This document shows positions 1 to 13,680 of a DNA stretch of 64,000 bases, piece after piece. Source of the stretch: Helopsaltes ochotensis (Eukaryota; Chordata; Aves; Passeriformes; Locustellidae); the NCBI GenBank assembly GCA_013400155.1, contig VXBM01000765.1, positions 256,164-320,163 on the forward strand, read 5' to 3'. Both the position numbers and the translations under genes were made by a program. Below the pieces are notes generated by a model that made no database searches, was not told the origin of the DNA, and saw only the letters and a program-made list of their open reading frames with translations. Position 1 is the stretch's first letter. Each line of letters opens with the position of its first letter.

Positions 1-3000
1 GAGCAGCCAATACCAGCATTGGAAATGAATCCTCTGTTTTTGAGCTGTTAAATTGAAACCTGTCCTTCTTCATTCAGCTCAAGAGATGCTATTTCCTTGT
101 AAACAGGAGGCATCCTTAAATCACTGCGTAATTAAAGTTCCCATTATTCTGCATTTATGAGCTGCTCATTCTCCTGCTAGTGAAGGGAATTAAGTTGCTC
201 AGGAGTGTACCAAGTCAGGTGTTATTTAACACCTCTGCACTGGTGATGTAGGTGTTCAATGCTGCATGTTAAACCAGCCACATCCCTGCATGGTCCACTG
301 CTGTACCCATCAATACCTGCTGAAAGCTTCTTGGCATGATTTATGTTTTGTAGGAGAAAAAAAAATGAACAGACCTTGCCAAACCATTATAACAACAGTG
401 TTAAGAACAAAAGGCATATGATCTCTCCCATATCTCTCCTCCCTAAGTGGAAGAAGAACAGGGAAAAAGAAAAAAAGATGTGTGCAGCAGAAGAATGGTG
501 GGCAAGGAGGTCTAAGAAACATCAGCTGGGACAACTTCCTTTTCTGTTCTGAACATTTGAAATTATCTAATGAAAGGAGCTTTGTGGGTTTTTGTCAGAA
601 AACATACAGAGAGACTAGTTCTACTAGATACTTTAGCATTTTTTAAAAAAGAAAAAAATTTAAATGAAAATTTTTAAATAAGTGAGAATATAACATAAAA
701 TTTACTGCAGTTTTATAATGCATGTTAATAGGAAATGGGTCCAGAATTAGTGTGACTGAAGTTCCCAGGGTGCTACAATGGAGACAAGGGAAGTAGGAAG
801 GAAAATGTACATTTACTCCAGTTACCTTACAGTAGTTAACAAACTTAGAAAGAACACCTGGCATTTTTAAAGCATGAAATATTTCTAAGGAACAGTAATG
901 ATATAATTATACTATACTTCCATATACAAACCTTTGGAACATAATACATTCTTAATGGCCACACGTTTGCACACCGGTTTTTTTCCTCTTGCTTATTTCC
1001 AGAGATCAAATTACATATTCAGTATATTCTGATTATTCTCTGCCTTTTCCTCTAAAGGCAGTGGCTTCACTTCTTAATTGCGACCCAGTGGAGATAAGTT
1101 CACCACAACATAATTTAATGAACTATGGAAGAGTTACCTCTTTCTGCATGAAGTATCAAGCTGCATGTCAGAGAAAGAGTATCTCCTAGGTGATGTCTCA
1201 GTAGATAATAATTAAGTAAGACATTTCCTACAATAATACCACCCACACACAAATGCAGCCCTTCCCCCCAAATTGGACAACACATAAAGTGAATTAATAA
1301 GCCAAGGACACCTTTCCTCAAAGAAATTCAGTCCCACAATTTCTTTCCTCCATGAAATCACAGATTAGAAATCAGAAACATACAGTACAGATGAGGGAAT
1401 GTTCCTGGTTTTCCCCTTCAGCTTCAAAGGCTGAAATGTACTTGATTTACCCTTCACATCGGTCTTGGATGAGCCATCACCAGAGTCCTTTCCAAGTGTG
1501 GAGGCTTTCCTTTTTGCCCTGAATGATCCTGAGCAGATCAGCAGCAGCGCTCTCAGCACACACAGCTGCCAGCTCGGCACCTCCTGCCCCCTTTACTGGG
1601 GCCTTTGGGAAGAGATTTCTGCAGCAGCAGTCTTGGTGTATTTTTAGTTATTTATATTTTTGTGTAGGGAAAGAAACTCAGACTTTAAAACATGCCCTGT
1701 GAGGTGCCTGGGGAGCAGGAGTGAGCTGCCCCCCATCTCCCTCCCAGCACACTGCCATCCTTTGTCTTCCTCATCCAACCTGCTGGTTGCAGCCTGTCCC
1801 TACCTGAGACAGTGAAGACATCCTTGTGTCCCTTGATCTTTGTATTTTTTTGTTGCAATTTAATCTTAATTAGATTTCAAATTCCTTAAATTAGGGCATG
1901 CAAGTCAACAACGCTGGCTCCTAGTGAGTTCAGAGGGGTGTGTGGATTTTTAGGCATTTTTACAGTATTCAGCCACTTTTATCACAGCTTCCACACCACC
2001 ACTAACAGATAGTCATGTGATTAAAATCAAAGTTGCTTCACAAAGAACTGCTGAGACAGCATTTCAAAAATTCTAAATATTTTAATATTCATTGATTAAA
2101 TGTTTCTGTGTTTCTGTCCTTTTAGCAACCAACCACTGATGCTGTTAAAACATTCAAATGAAGGGCTAATTATTCATATTCCAAGAGGAACCCTATTTGC
2201 TACAGCAGCAGCTGCAATTAGCAAGGCAAACCATCTTCTTGTAGTCATTTAGCAGAACCAGAAGCAAGCACAGAACTCTGGTCTTCATAGAAGCAAAGTG
2301 TTTGCCATCTCCTCTATGAAGAAGGTGCATGGTGTTAGAGGCTCACCTTGGGAATTCTGCTTCCTGGCTGTGACTTTGCTCCCTAACCAAAGCATTTATG
2401 AGACCTGTTGCATGTTAGGCTTGTTTTTATAGCCTAGTTACATGAATCTGTCTCTATTTCTTTTAGTTAGCAAGCTTAACTATTCTTTGTCAGGAATTTC
2501 ACAAAACTAAGGTTCTTTGCGTGCACAGCTGCATTTGGATTGTACATTCATCTTCTCCTCTGCTGTGTCTTAGCTGTGGGGCACCTGGAAAATGGGAACC
2601 CAGCAGGTTTTTAGACACTGAATGGGACAATCCACAGGTTGTCTCACTGATAATTTCACTGTTTCCCATCATGAGGAGGAGCTGAAGCCAGACCTCTGAG
2701 GCTTGAATCCTCCAAGGAGGGGTGGCCAGGTCAGGGTATGCAAAATATGTGGGAACCATTCTATGCTACATTTCAGAGTCCATGGATTGCTTTTAAGGTA
2801 ACTAAAGGGTCCAAACAAAGGGAAAAAAGTAAGCTTACACCTAGCAAACCTCAATAGAAAGAGGTCTATATCTCCACATAATAATTTTAGGAGCTCACAC
2901 ACTTAATGGATGTTGAAGCTACAGTTTAAAGGGCACAGTAACCAGAAATGCATCTAAAGCTATGCATTTGGTTTGAACTATAAACCAGAAATAATCTCTC

Positions 3001-6000
3001 CAAAAGGAGATTGAAGTAAAGCATATTAGGAGTGCTCCACACCAGATACAAATAACCACCCAGCTGGAAAGTTGCATTTCCTCACTGGGCCAGTGCAAAA
3101 GCATGGTCAGCAGTAAATGTGCCTGTGCTTAATGGCCTTTTTGCAGACTCACTCAAGTTTACAGGGAAAAATCCCAGCCCCAGATTTCTTCAGAAGCTGT
3201 ATTTGCTTTGTCACTGCTCAGAGAACTTTTGAGGATGAGTCTTTGAGGGTGCAGAGCTCTCTTCCCCTCCCTGTGGTTCCCCATGCTGCTCATCCATGTC
3301 TCCAGCAGTGAACAGTGCTGTGTACAGATCACATTAGCACACTCCAGCTGCTCACAGCAACCACATTTTAACCCTCCTGCAAACATACATATCTCAGATC
3401 TCTTCTAACATTTCTTTCTATATCTGAAACAACAGAAAGATATATCTGGGGAAATAACCAAAGCTTCAGAATGGTTAGTCTGTTTTAAAGTTCATCTTTC
3501 TCAAAAAGTGATGCAGAAGTGATGCATGTAGCCTCTGCTACAGCTGATGCAACCTCATCCTTTAAGCTGTACTTCCTTCAGTCCCTGTCCCTCTGCCCAG
3601 ACAGCAGTGCAAGCCCCTATGGAAGTGAGTGAGACTGGAAGGGGACACTATCCAGAAATCCTACAGGTATTTCTGTAGGGAAGTTAAGAGTGGGAAGGCC
3701 CTAAAGAACAGGGGTCAGTCTCAGAAGGTTCCAGGGATACTTCTGCTTTCAAACTTCTGGTGCCCTGGGCACGTGGATCTTCCTTGGATTGCTTTAGCCC
3801 CTCAGACACATAAAGAGCTAATTTGGTCAATGATTATGTTGGCTCCTAAAGCAGGTGGAGGTCCATGTACTTTAAAAATAGCTTTAGAAAACCTGATTCA
3901 AAGACTGGTGGAGAGAATAGTAACTTTTCTCAATTCACTTTCAAGTGTGTCCCAAGAATTTATCAGTTCCTGCAGCCCCTGCTTCAATAGAGTTGAATTC
4001 AGCTTACTGAACATGATACTCTGCTTTTTTTTTTTATTACTGGTTAGAATTCATATTCACAGTGCAGCGCTTTGAATCAGAGGTTTTCCCCAGATGCCTC
4101 TGATGCTTATCCTCCTTTGTTAAAGAGAATGCTACTTCATCTTGCAGAGCTGGTGGCCTCTTTTCAAAATCTACCACACTGCAAAGAATGATGTTGTCAG
4201 ACAGACTGATCTTTCTCCAATAGCTTTTGCAGCACTTTTGTTATAAAGATGTTAAAGATAACATGGAAGAGAAAAGGAACAGATTTAGAGTCTTAGGATA
4301 ACAAAATACAAAGCACGACAAAGAATCCTAATACCGATACTTGTAATTGAAAGAGCTACTGAGTAAGTCTATTCTGAGTTTTGGGGAAGAATAAGGGAAA
4401 TGAGTAATGTAGGTTGCCAAAAAATAAGAAATAGATTTTTGTGAGAATTTTTAATTCTTTTTAAGGATTCTTCATTGCTTTGTTTCATTGCTGTAACTGA
4501 TACTTAATTGTGCTAACTGGAAAGAGCATCAGTCCAAGATAGCACACCTTCAGCAGTCTGAGCTGAATTCACAGTTAAGTTAATCTAGGGAACTATTAAG
4601 AACAATAAAAGGCCAGGAATAGCATGCATGTCGTGGGAACAGAGAGCCACAGCACTTACTCTAGCTCTGTGAAACAGAAATTATAATGAACAGATTTTAA
4701 AATGCATTGATAAGGAGAGTCCTTAGTAACATTACAGTGATTAAAAGTGATGGCCTAGCTTTTGGGGCTGAGTTCTGCTCACAGGGTCGAGATCTGTTCA
4801 CAGACTGCTGGATGGTGTTTTCTCAAACAAGAAAAAGATCTCAATCCATTGGTAACTCTATGTTAGCGGATTTATACTACTGCTAAATACTTTGCAAAAC
4901 CTGAGATCCTGAAGAGTAGAAAGTCCCCTAGAGAAGGTTTAGTTAGAGGTACAGGGGGCAAAGCACAAGGTTCAGTATGCAACTAGGCATATCCAAAGAC
5001 AGCTTGTGCAGGAGTGAAAGAGATTCTTTTACTATCCTCCTTCATGGGAATTGTTTTATTCTTCGAGTAAACAGAAAGTACAGGGTGCCCTGAACTCACC
5101 TTCTTTTGGCTTGATTTCCTATTTGGTGGAGTTACCCCCCTCCTGTTAGAAAGAAAGACAAACCCAAGGGAACAAGAAGCCCTAAGCCAGTGCCTACTGT
5201 TAAATAAAGCCTGGATCTCCTCATTGCTCCACATGGACAGAGCTGCAGAACGCAGAGAAGGTTTTTGGAGCAGAGCTGGGCTGTTCCAGGGCTCAGTGCC
5301 CCCAGCGTGCAGCCAGCTGCTCCTGCATTCACTCCTGCCGTGCTTCTCTCTCTTTGCTGCACCTAGTGAACAAGTTTTAAAGGATACAAACACCAAGTGG
5401 AGAAAGTACCTGGTGGGTTCTCTCCAAGTATCTTTTTATTGCTTTCTGCCTTTGTAAACAAGTTAAAAATGCAGCAAAGGGGAAAATTGCTAGTGACACT
5501 TCAGACCTTGCTGGGTCTCCTACCATTACCACTCTGAACAGCGCAGAAAAGTAGTTATGCCAATTAAAAGGCTTGGAGTAATAATTTTGAAATAGAAGAT
5601 GTCTAACTTGTCATTTTTGAGTGAAGTCATCTAACACAATTTCTGAATTTTCTGGATTTTTTGCGTGAAGTATTGTAGCCTGCACAAGTCTTGTAATTAA
5701 AATGCTATCATAGTGAACAGCATGTACCAGACTTGAGGATTAGGTGATATTATTCCTGTAATAGGATTTGCCTGCTAATTGTCACTGAAATGACAGCAGC
5801 CTCTGTTATTAGGAGCAGAGGAATTGCCATGGTGGCTCCGATCAGCAGCCCTTCTCTCCATTAAAATATCCTGTCTTTAGCACCAGGCAGTATGTAATGG
5901 TTTAGAGGAAAAGGTAAGGTAGGCTGTTCTGGAATAAACTGCTGTCAGGTAAAGCTTCTTCAGTATTCTCATTACTAAAACACAGGTGATGCCCTAACCC

Positions 6001-6549
6001 AGGAGCAATCATATTTCTTACAGAACTAATCTATTTTGACAAAGAAGCACAGTCTTTTAATTTCTCTCCATAAAATTCTCTTTCCGAGACACACAGACAA
6101 TCGCTTAATTCAGAAGGCACACAGTGCGATGGCTCTCCTTGTTCTTCAGCTGAATTTGTTTGTGGCCTCCCAGTCACACCCAGGGTAGCCCATGATGGTT
6201 GCATGGTTAGAACTTCAAGAGAGACAAAGACCAAAAATTGAGGGGTTCACCCAGAAATGTGTGACACAGTGATGCAAAAAGTGAGATGCATAGAGAAGAC
6301 TCTTTCCTACACCCTGTTTCTGAAACCATCAAGTTTCAGGATCAGTCCAAGAAATCCTGGACTTCCCAAGCAGTGGTTGTGGAAATTGCAATGGAATTCA
6401 GTGTAAACTCCTGACTTTTGGAAACTAAATTCAGATCTTTAGGCAGGGCTGTCAGGAAAGAGGTGAGCTACAGCAGCTTCCCTGGGCAGCTTCCCAGTGA
6501 CAAGGGATCCTGAGCACCAAAGAACCACCTTTGCTGCATCAGCACAGTC
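1..6549. other. Unique AT-rich non-coding stretch
   Basis: No gene, exon or recognisable repeat is seen. The longest open frame is 3629-4075 on the plus strand (148 codons). It has a hydrophobic C-terminal end but no domain I recognise and nothing beside it that suggests a gene. An A/T-only tract lies around 640-680. Two subregions, about 2090-2260 and 5690-5900, are richer in TAAT/ATTA cores and mixed-sequence blocks than their surroundings, as developmental enhancers often are, but this is a weak impression. The stretch could be intergenic or part of a very large intron; nothing in it decides between these. Confidence 0.6.
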
Positions 6550-6555
6550 CTGCCC
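6550..6555. repeat. Left target-site duplication of LTR at 6556
   Basis: CTGCCC directly precedes the LTR's TG end. The same six bases recur directly after its CA end at 6903-6908. A perfect 6-bp duplication is typical of class II (ERVK/beta-like) integration. Confidence 0.85.
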
Positions 6556-6902
6556 TGTTGCCCTGACTTTTGCAGCCTTTCTTGTGTGTTTCTTAGTTTC
6601 TAGAGTGGAGTCAGAATTCTCAATGTTATGCATTGTTTTTGCTTCTTTCTCACGCTGGTGCTATCAATAGATAGGGTTATATGGGAATTTTCTCTGGTAA
6701 ACATCACGTGTAGTCTGAGTAAAAAAAACATTTGATTGACTGTCTGTTACGCCAATGGAATTGGAGAGGTGGCCACACTCTCATCCAATCCCTGGCATGG
6801 ATCTGAAAACTATTTTAGAAAGGACAATAAAGGTCAAGCCCTCTTTTCATCTTTCCCCTCATCGAGTGTCCTGCGTTGTTCTTGCTGTGCTAAACAGTGA
6901 CA
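6556..6902 (+). mobile_element. Solo LTR, ERVK-like, plus orientation
   Basis: This is a 347-bp solo long terminal repeat starting TGTTGCCCTG and ending in CA. It is flanked by perfect 6-bp duplications (CTGCCC at 6550-6555 and 6903-6908). A polyadenylation signal AATAAA lies at 6826-6831, about 70 bp before the 3' end, giving plus orientation. The start and a central block (two CCAAT-type segments around 6750-6800) match the reverse complement of the LTRs at 28833-29124 and 56952-57245, so all three belong to one related group. This copy looks more diverged. No internal gag, pol or env sequence is present, so it probably arose by recombination between the two LTRs of a provirus. The family name was not verified. 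Confidence 0.85.
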
Positions 6903-6908
6903 CTGCCC
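6903..6908. repeat. Right target-site duplication of LTR at 6556
   Basis: CTGCCC is identical to 6550-6555. This fixes the right boundary of the LTR at 6902; the earlier CA at 6895-6896 is not the end. Confidence 0.85.
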
Positions 6909-9451
6909 TGTCACCCCATGTGTAGAATGTGCAAGAAAGGAGGATGCTGTGGAGGAAGAGGAATGGAGGTGAGTGATGTGAGAAGAGCAGCTCTCTGGAT
7001 GCTTGTCTCATCAAAACTCAAAACAACACCTGCCCATGGCTAGGTCAGTCTGGTTCTGACTTCACCTGTAAGCTGCAATAATTTAATGATTTGGGATTCT
7101 TCTTTCTTTATACTCCAAAACCAAGTGATCATTCTGAAAACTCACACTATAACTTCTTCATTTTTGTTTCTACTGCATAAGTAAGATAAAAACAAGCTCT
7201 GAAAGCAGTACGCTGCAATATCAGGTAATTGTATCACAATACACTCAAGCTCTTTCAAATCATTCATTAGTCAAACATCTGTTGCAGATTAATATTGGGC
7301 CAAACTGGTTTATTAGGCATTTCAATGGACTCCAGGACCATTTAAGCAAGGGATGATCTGTTCCAACACTTGTACTGTCTGTGGGTAATTTACTGTGGTT
7401 TAGAGCTTCTCCCTTGCACTGCTCTAGCTTGATATCCTCTTGCAGTGCAGTTGCTATTTACTAGCTTGTGCTGACACATCCACTTTTTCTGACCTAATTT
7501 AAGAAAATTCAAAATGCACACATTGCCAAGGAAATTAATTTATTCAATGAGCCCAGCAATGTCTACTCTTACTAATTCTGTATTGCTGGAATAAACAAAG
7601 TCAGAAATTATGCTTGGCTTTCCAAGCATCAATAAAACCTCATAAAACTGCAAGGACTGATAAATTTCACTGTATAAAACCAGATATTAAGGCAACTCTT
7701 AACTTGGAAAATTCATATTACATTTTAACCAAACAACAAATGAAGCTAATATGTATTGATTGCATTAACAATTCATAAATGCACAGAAAAGAAATAAACA
7801 GTCTTTATGGCGTTGCCATGTCTTAGAGGCATTGATTAAACTCTGTAGATGCTGGTCTGCCACTCCAGCAGCTGTGCAGCAAGCCCGGTGTTTGTCCATC
7901 AATGTCTTTTGTCATTGGTCTGACTGTCCTGCTCCTTCCCAGGTTGGCAGACATTTCAAAAAATGAACTGTCACCATGGGATAATCAATTAATCAAGCGT
8001 GAATTGCTTGACCGAATCTCCTAATGAATGTTAACATGTAAACACTTGTCAGACACTCTCAGGGCAGAGGGTTTGTGTGGTTCTGTTGGTGTCTGGGAAA
8101 GTGACTGGCAGCACAGCCCATGAGCACAGACCTATCTCATTGTGTTAATAATGCACGTTGCTTACAAGGATTTCTTTAAAATAGATTAGCTGCAACCATA
8201 ATGATTTTATTGATTTTACAATCTTTTTCCTTCTGTGGAAATTGAGATGAATCTTTTCAGGAAGAAGCTGGTACCCTACAGGGACTAGGGGAATATGCAG
8301 GGTATGAATGGTTGATGCATTTTCATGAGCCATTGCCTCTCCCCACAAGAGCAGTTTGTAGCCAATCCCTGTAATTACAATATTGCTTAGCAACACCCCA
8401 AAAGTCCTATTGCTATTTCAATGATAAGCCTCATTCATAGGGATTACATTTGTTAAATTAATATTAAAACTATGCAACAGTTCTCTGTGAAGATGTACAT
8501 TTTAATTATTTTGTATAAATATGGTGGCTTAAACCACTGTGGCTATGATTAGCGGAAGAGTGGAGGGTAACTATTTCAGCAGTGTTAATTGTCTGCTGTG
8601 CTATCCAGGTTCCTAGGGCACACCCTAAAGTATCAATTTTTGTTCTCTAAATTTGTTCTTGAAACTTTAAATAAATCATTTTATTATCCAAACTGGTCAA
8701 CAGAATGGGTTAAGGAATTTTTTAAACAAAAGCATTTTGTTTCTAAGGTCACTGGCTTTCAACCAAACACTGGATTTTGTCCCTCACAAGTTTTGTTTCT
8801 TTTCTCCCAACAAAACTCACAAAAGAAAAAATTAAATATGATGTTTTTCTGCATTCAAACACAGCAGTGTTACACATAAATACACTTTTTTCTGGAGCAC
8901 TTCCCCTTCTGAACAATGTCCACCGAACACTGCACTTTTTAAAATGAGAGCACTTATTCAGATGAAGGATTTTGGATTTAGTAATCCAACTTTAGTCAGG
9001 CTGGTTGTAAATTCAGAGCCTCCAGTCCTGTATCTGTAGTGATGAGCTGCACTGTGCCAGTTGAAAGCAGAGCTCCTCTCTGGTTTACACGGGGAGATGT
9101 GCTGGACACTGGCTGGATGAGGCAGCCAAGCAGTGCCAGACTTTGCATACAGGAGCGATTTCACAAGACGTTCTTTTTAAAATTCAAAATCCCAATTTAT
9201 GGACAGGAACTCTTCTAACTTTTACTTTTTTAATGCTGCCTCTGCTCTGAGCCGATCTTTGGAAATGCACGGGGCCGATTGGAACATGCGGTGTCCCCCC
9301 ATGGCAGCGCACCTGGGAACGTGTGCCAGCACAGACTGCCCGCCAGTGGGAACGGCTGGCACCTCTGCTTGGGCTAAGCTGCTCCCCGGGATTTCAGAGC
9401 CGTGCTGCTCGTTGGCTTTCTCAGGAGCCCTGGGATGGAACCATGCGGGGC
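6909..9451. other. Unique non-coding stretch
   Basis: No gene is seen. The central part (7480-8060) is described separately as a possible conserved element. From about 9240 to 9450 the sequence becomes more GC-rich and contains an 86-codon open frame (9199-9459, plus) that runs up to the LTR boundary. It resembles no family I know and is probably chance. Open frames at 8145-8396 (minus) and 8589-8879 (plus) are low in information and have no recognisable domain. Confidence 0.55.
7480..8060. promoter_or_regulatory. Candidate conserved non-coding element
   Basis: This block has the texture of vertebrate developmental enhancers: complex, non-repetitive sequence with many homeodomain-type cores. 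Examples are AATTAATTTATT near 7530, ATTGATTGCATTAAC near 7756 and CAATTAATCAAG near 7986. Mixed-base blocks near 7860-7940 include paired TTTGTCCATCA and TTTGTCATTGG segments. A small inverted repeat, TCAAGC (7993-7998) and GCTTGA (8006-8011) around a 7-base loop, sits at the end. No coding frame runs through it. The call rests on appearance only; conservation cannot be tested here. Confidence 0.3.
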
Positions 9452-9459
9452 TGATTTGA

Positions 9460-9890
9460 TGTCTTGGGCAGGCTGACCTGGAACAGAGACTGGGCAGAGC
9501 TAGAGAATAAAGCAGGTATTTATTGAAAGGTCTTTAGGGTACACCTTGGGCAGGACAGGAGCCTGACCAGGGCTACACCCAAGGTGGACTAAGAATGGTC
9601 ACAAAATGGCTGACCGGTCACAAGACCTTACATTTTTATAAGTTTTTGTCCATTTGCCTATTGGGGTTAAATTTAATTAATTGTCCAATTACAGCTTCAG
9701 GTTGTGAAGTCCCATCCTTCTTGTTCCTCCCTTCAGCCCACCCTTGTTTATGCTCTAGGGCCTGAAAGCTGTCCTTGGTGTGCAGCAGGAAAAGGACTTG
9801 TTTTGTCTCCCTACTCTGCGAAGAGAGCTCACCAGCACTTCATACGAGGCTCAGAGCTACACCCCTGGGCAGCACAGAGTCTGGAAAACA
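9460..9890 (-). mobile_element. Solo LTR of an endogenous retrovirus, minus orientation
   Basis: Read on the minus strand this has LTR architecture. It begins TGTTTTCCAG (at 9890), has a TATA-type box (TATAAAAA, complement of 9633-9640), and an AATAAA signal (complement of 9519-9524) about 110 bp further on. It ends in CAAGACA near 9460. The layout and sequence style match avian retroviral LTRs. The edges are not settled: no clean target-site duplication was found. Alternative edges at about 9452 and 9919, also with TG and CA ends, give only a 3-bp match in the flanks. No retroviral internal region is adjacent, so it is a solo LTR or fragment. Confidence 0.65.
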
Positions 9891-9919
9891 TGAAAGCTAA
9901 AACTTAAGGTATCAGTTTC

Positions 9920-10295
9920 AGGCGGCACCCAAAAGGCAGCAGCAGCCCCAGCTGGGCAGCCTCCGAGTTCTCTGAATAGCAACACACAGTAAGCGGGCCA
10001 GGAAAATGCCATTTTAATTAAAATCATTTTTATTTAGTGAAGTTTGTTTATGAAGATGGCACACAGACCTTTGGAACGATGTGCATTGGCTTTTGATTCT
10101 GAAAGGAAGCAGTATGTTCTTTTATGCCTCCCAGATCACACAATGTTATTAATCTAATACAGAAAGCATCAAAGAATGAAAATGGCATCTGAGACAGTAC
10201 GTATCACACTGTATACATGCTTTGCAAAGCATATAAAAGCATGAAAATATGCTTCCAGTTGGTTTAATGCTAGTTACCCTATATATTTCTCCTTT
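9920..10295. other. Unique spacer between LTR and CR1 tail
   Basis: AT-rich sequence with no open frame of interest. I see no repeat beyond short A/T runs around 10010-10040. Confidence 0.6.
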
Positions 10296-10370
10296 TCATA
10301 GAATCATTAAGGCTGGAAAAGACCTCTAAGTTCACCAAGTCCAACCATCAACTTACAAGGCCCAATCTTT
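10296..10370 (-). mobile_element. CR1 LINE 3'-end fragment
   Basis: The plus strand reads TCATAGAATCATTAAGGC, followed by a GGAAAAGACCTCTAAG-type segment and a CCAAGTCCAACC segment. This is the reverse complement of the conserved CR1 3' terminus, so the element points to the minus strand. Only about 75 bp remain, which fits the severe 5' truncation usual for CR1. The left edge is clear; the right edge fades near 10370. Confidence 0.8.
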
Positions 10371-10982
10371 TGGTCACATTATTGTAATAGAATATTTACT
10401 TAAACTTACTTATATTATTACATTCAATGCAAAATTGTGAAGTCAATTTCCAGAAAGTGACTAAACTTATAAACCTCGGCTTTATCAACTTTCCAAAGCT
10501 TGTATTTAGGTCAGTCAATGTACAGCTGTTCTGTTTCAATCAAAACTGGTTTTTTAATATTATTGCCACTCGCTTCTCTGGAACCACATATGTGATAGAG
10601 CAGAGCAGAGTGTTTCATTCATTTCCTACGTTATAGTTTGTAACATAAGTGCTTCTTCTGAATATCCATGAAATTAATATGTAGATGAAGACATGCCTTT
10701 GCAGGAGAGGTGAGCAAGGAAATCCCAGCCAGGCTGCACAAAATATTCTCTAGCTGTGCCCTCTTGAGTGTGGTCTTCAAAATAAAAGGCAGAAGAGAAA
10801 GGCAGTTCTCAAGTGTAACAAAAATTCAGCAATTAATACAGCTATCACGTTTATTTTGCTTATCCTTGTGGAGTTTGGTTTTCATTTGTGCTTATAATTT
10901 ATATCATGGGAAAGTTTATGTAAATAGCTAGGAAGTATAGAGGGACATTAATGTAACTAAAAACAAGGCTCTCATAATGACT

Positions 10983-11010
10983 TTATATATATATATATAA
11001 ATATATAAAT
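10983..11010. repeat. (TA)n microsatellite
   Basis: A run of alternating T and A, interrupted by AAATA near 11000, continuing as TATATAAAT. It is a simple sequence repeat likely to vary in length. Confidence 0.9.
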
Positions 11011-13680
11011 GAATAAAACAGCCTGTAATCGTCAGATATTACTTACAGGTTTTATTTAAGGAATGGACATTTTTGCTACTTCCCTGGATTTAACAAAGTC
11101 AGTAGAAGGCATACATAAATATAAAGGATTGAAAAGCCATTCCCTGTATTTATGAAGTCTGGATCCTCCCTACATGGCATTCTCAATCCTTTAATATTCC
11201 GTGATGGCATTTTTGGGCTGATAATAACCATTCTATGATATTTTCAGGTTTTGTTCCCAAGCCCCTTTAAGGTTGCATATCTATGTAGCTGCAAAACCCC
11301 CAAAATCCAAACAGAAAGGCACGTTGTAGCAAATACATCTGTGACTCAGAGGAGCCAGTCGGCTGAACATTGGCACGTCATTTAGCCCACTGCCTCTGTC
11401 AGTGGCTCCGAGCAGGCATCACCACACAGGAGTTCCTGTCCCACTGCAGGTTTACTCATCTCCAAAGGGCCTGTAGGCTGAACAGATGACTCCAGCAAAC
11501 CCTAGCACTGGGTTTTAATGAGAGACGCCCAGATTAAGTGAGCATGAAAATGTCGTTGCAGTGATACCTGAGAGTCCCATCTATTTTCAGCTGTGCTCAC
11601 TTTTGTTTATGGAGCAACAATGACATTTCTGACACATGGTCTGTGGCTGTCATAACATTTTTTCTTAACTTTTTACCAAAAGCACCTGGGGCTGGAAGGT
11701 CCCCGCTATGTGCCACGGACAAGTCTGCTCCGTATCCACCAGATGAGCAATTCCAGCGTCACCTTAAAGCCTCAGCCCACCAGGAGCCGCCTGTCAGCCT
11801 CCTGCATTCTCTTGTTCAACAAGGACTTGACTTTGGGGAATCTCTGAAGTGCATTTCATATGGCTTCAAATCCATTTCCATACCTTCTAAAGTGCTTTAT
11901 CCACAGCACATCTGTGATTATTCAACACCACGTTACAGGGACCTTTTTTGGAAAGACTTTGCCTGAAGCACTGATTTTGCAAACGTAGTCATACATGCTA
12001 AACCTTGATCGTGTGCCTACTTCTGTGAAAACCAGTGACACAGTGTGAATATTTGCTTTATACTAATACACTGTGGAGTGATATAATGACAGAAAAGCTT
12101 CTCTGTGTAAACAGACCAAGGATTGTGGGAAATTACACAAAGAAACAGCACCCATACTCCTCCCTTCCTCTCTCATTGCAAAAGTTATTTCTCTCTCTCT
12201 GTGCTATTACTGTATATTTCAGCTTCTAAACTTGTAAAGCTGTTTTTAATTTACTATTTTCATTTAAAAATGCTGGCTGAAGTTATAAAGAACTTGCAGC
12301 ATCAGTATTTTGAAAGCTAATTAAACTCGCAGTATCAATTTTCAAGCTTTTAAAAATTATTTTATGTTTATCTGGTTAATGTTAACATAAGCAGAGGTTT
12401 GGGATATTTTTGCAGACATATTTAATATTTTTCTGTTAAGATGAGGGCAGAACACTTATTTCATGAAACACAATGTGAGAACTACTCACAAAATCACCTG
12501 ATTTCAGGAGAAAGGGATTTGGAAAAAACATCATGCATTTGAACAATTTTTTTAAACCATGTTTTAAAATACAAATGTTCTTATTGTTGTTGTTAGTATT
12601 ATTTTCACCTTTCCCCAAGGCCAACTTGAGTTTGCTCCCACCTGGAGCTCAGAGAGAAGCAGCAGGTTGCTCGCAGGGCAGGCAGGGCTGGCAGGTCAGT
12701 TCCCACTGGGGCAGGAGCAGGAGGATGCACAACCTGGACCAGTCCTTAAAGATTTGGGATTCCCCTGATGATGCATAACACCTTGGTCTGCCAGGGAGCA
12801 AGGGCTGGGCTCCAAGGGCAGGTAGGGGCCCAGGGTGTCAGGAGGGACGAGAGCAGCCGTGGTGAAATGCAGCCCTGCAGCCACAGCCCAGCAGCTCACG
12901 GTGCCTCACACGGGCAGCAATATCCTCAGACTGCAGTGGGACAGCAGATTTTAATGTCAATTTTCTCCTACTGCCCTTTGAGATAAATACAGCATCCTCC
13001 TTAATCCTGCCAGTGGCTTAGCTGTGCATTTGCACTACCTACAGCTTACAGGATCAAGCCTGGAGTTGTTAAATGATCCAAGAGAAATGTATTTCAGGAT
13101 TTTGCTATCTTCAAGCTTTACAAAAAAGCTACTGGTGAAAAAGTGAATAATCATATTTGTTCCACTATCAAATCGCAAAATATAAAGAAAACATTATCTG
13201 AATTGGATCATTTCAAAATGTTTATGCTGCTACTGAATGCCACTTGAATATTGCTGGGTAAATCAGTTGAAAGATGGAATTTGCCTCTAGATCAGAGTTG
13301 GAAGTACAGGCTGCACATAGTATGCACCTGGTTAATCCACAGAAACCAGCAAAATACAGAAAAAGGAAAGTTTGGAACCCCCCAGCAGCACAGCAGCACC
13401 AACTCCGATCTGAAGTTGTACTGCTGATGTTCATCTCCAACAGAAATTATTTAACTTATACTGAGAAACAAAGGATGGTCTATAAGAAATGCAAGATTCC
13501 TGCCCAGCTGGTGAGACAGACAGCACTGCATCTACTCCTTCCCTCATACAAGTTCATCCCCACCCTCGCTCAGTGGCAGCCCCTGTAAGCTTTTTCAGGC
13601 AGTGGTTTACACAAGAACAACTTTTGGCTGCTGTTTAGTGGAGCAGGCATTCCTGTTGGAACATACATTGGAAGATTTTG

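Noticed and set aside
3629..4075. 148-codon plus-strand open frame with hydrophobic end
   Set aside because: The hydrophobic end comes from a T-rich run. No signal, domain or exon context supports it.
6497..6502. GTGACA as a possible target duplication of the first LTR
   Set aside because: It is not followed by a TG end. The CTGCCC pair at 6550 and 6903 borders TG and CA ends exactly.
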